The notes under the pieces were generated by a model. The model did not search any database and was not told the DNA's origin. It was given only the letters and a program-made list of their open reading frames with translations. From assembly GCA_028719045.1 (NCBI GenBank), contig JAQULD010000095.1, positions 1-5,882 of the forward strand: a DNA stretch of 5,882 nt. Reading direction: 5' to 3'. A program made the position numbers and the translations under genes. Origin of the DNA: Candidatus Omnitrophota bacterium (GTDB lineage Bacteria; Omnitrophota; Koll11; Gygaellales; Profunditerraquicolaceae). Positions 5,018 to 5,882 of this stretch are shown here, piece by piece (position 1 is the first letter of the stretch; each line of letters starts with the position of its first letter).

Positions 5018-5739
5018 AAGCGGCTCAGCGTAAGGTGGAAGAGATTTCTAGCGGCGATATCCGAAGATTTTTTTCCCTGATCGCCCCCAAGTATGATTTT
5101 TTTAACAATCTCTTAAGCGCGAAAAGGCAGGAGGCGTGGAAGCGGCGGCTGGTGCAATGCGCTTTTGCGGCGGAAAAAGGCAGGGTACTTGATCTTTGCA
5201 CAGGCACGGCGGATTTGGCGGTTTTGTTTGCTTCAAACCGTGGCTATAAGCGGATAACCGCGGTGGATTTTTCCGATGCCATGCTGAGGCAGGCGCGGCA
5301 AAAGATCGAAAAATACGGCCTCAAGGGACGCATAGATTTAGTCCAAGCTGACGCCCTTAAACTGCCATTTAGCCCGGGAAGTTTTAATGTTGTCGCGGTC
5401 GCTTTCGGTTTGCGTAATCTTGTGGACCGCCGCCGGGCAATGGAAGAGATAAGGCGGGTGCTTGCCCCGCGGGGAAAGCTTGCTATCCTTGAATTTTGCA
5501 ACCCTCGCGCGAGTTTCGCGTCAAGATTGATACTTGTATACCTCTCATATATAGCGCCTTTTATAATCAGGATTTTTTCCGGAAAGGCCGGCATCTATAA
5601 GTACCTGGTATCATCTATAAATGATTTTTTTACTCCGGGAGAGCTCGTGGATCTGCTGGATTCAGCGGGCTTCGCCAAACCGTACAGCCAAAGAATTGAT
5701 TTCGGAATAGCGCATATGTTCGTTGCCGAGAAAATTTAA
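5014..5739 (+). CDS. ubiE: UbiE/MenG demethylmenaquinone methyltransferase
   Basis: A 241-residue class I S-adenosylmethionine methyltransferase, the usual length for the family. It methylates the quinone ring carbon of demethylmenaquinone to give menaquinone, and in some bacteria also a ubiquinone precursor. Signature 1 is KYDFFNNLLSAKRQEAW (26-42), which keeps the Y-D, N, L-S and W positions. The SAM-binding motif I is DLCTGTADLA (60-69), the acidic residue follows in VDFSDAM (84-90), the post-motif is DALKLPF (113-119), and signature 2 is RVLAPRGKLAILEF (148-161). C-terminal YKYLVSSINDFFTPGELVDLL and FGIAHMFVAEKI are typical of the family. The start is set by the ATGA overlap with the upstream small gene; there is no strong Shine-Dalgarno, consistent with coupling. 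The protein is expected to be a cytoplasmic enzyme acting at the membrane. No other quinone genes are in view. Confidence 0.95.
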   Translation: MKAAQRKVEEISSGDIRRFFSLIAPKYDFFNNLLSAKRQEAWKRRLVQCAFAAEKGRVLDLCTGTADLAVLFASNRGYKRITAVDFSDAMLRQARQKIEKYGLKGRIDLVQADALKLPFSPGSFNVVAVAFGLRNLVDRRRAMEEIRRVLAPRGKLAILEFCNPRASFASRLILVYLSYIAPFIIRIFSGKAGIYKYLVSSINDFFTPGELVDLLDSAGFAKPYSQRIDFGIAHMFVAEKI

Positions 5740-5745
5740 ACCACT

Positions 5746-5774
5746 TTTATTCCGGGATGCCTGGAATAAATTTA
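5746..5774 (+). terminator. Possible weak terminator after ubiE
   Basis: TTTATTCC (5746-5753) pairs perfectly with GGAATAAA (5763-5770) around a 9-nt loop, only 6 nt after the stop codon. The following TTTATT is a poor U-tract, so efficiency is uncertain. Confidence 0.4.
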
Positions 5775-5839
5775 TTAACGCTTTTGCAATTAACTGTCTG
5801 CGTGAATCTGTCCAAAACACATCTTCTTCCATCAAAAAT

Positions 5840-5868
5840 AAATTAGCATATACCATTAAATTTGTCAA
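5840..5868 (-). promoter_or_regulatory. Minus-strand promoter-like sequence antisense to the ubiE end
   Basis: Read on the minus strand, TTGACA (5868-5863) is followed after 17 bp by TAATTT (5845-5840). Transcription would start near 5833 and run toward the 3' end of ubiE. The DNA is AT-rich, so a chance match is possible. The 143-nt tail from 5740 to 5882 otherwise holds no gene I can support. Confidence 0.35.
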
Positions 5869-5882
5869 TGGCAATATTTTTG

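Overview
The window opens in the last ~400 nt of a 23S rRNA gene, passes through a spacer and a complete 5S rRNA gene, and ends the rRNA operon at a strong intrinsic terminator (about 689-726). It then holds a possible structured RNA or attenuator (about 741-990), a small membrane-anchored hypothetical protein, a three-gene type IV prepilin-like operon (PilV-like, PilW-like, PilX-like/DUF4900-like), a TRL-family lipoprotein, and a translationally coupled pair of a 57-residue hypothetical protein and a UbiE/MenG quinone C-methyltransferase. Every supported gene is on the + strand.

Organism: a Gram-negative-type (diderm) bacterium is suggested by the lipobox lipoprotein, the pilus/pseudopilin operon and the quinone methyltransferase. 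A short TRL lipoprotein plus prepilins ending in a large DUF4900-like passenger is a combination I associate with Omnitrophota and related uncultured lineages. That placement is inference from gene content. A search with the 23S fragment would settle it.

Layout: 1-397 23S 3' end; 398-565 spacer with a 16-bp hairpin abutting the 23S end and two competing hairpins abutting the 5S start; 566-681 5S; 689-726 terminator; 741-769 promoter; 776-990 candidate RNA ending in its own terminator; 1030-1057 promoter; 1066-1566 hypothetical membrane protein; 1676-4315 prepilin operon; 4351-4379 promoter; 4434-4748 TRL lipoprotein; 4755-4806 terminator; 4844-5739 small ORF plus ubiE; 5740-5882 non-coding tail with a weak hairpin and a promoter-like sequence on the minus strand.

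How the genes work together: the three prepilin genes abut or overlap by 4 nt and probably make co-assembled minor pilins or pseudopilins, with the large DUF4900-like protein as the likely tip or passenger subunit. No assembly ATPase, platform protein or prepilin peptidase is in view, so these must be supplied from elsewhere. The ubiE product makes the last ring-methylation step of menaquinone or ubiquinone. The most interesting non-protein signal is the 741-990 unit. One strand of its RNA (860-879) can pair either with an upstream partner or with a downstream partner that overlaps the terminator stem, as in an attenuator or riboswitch.
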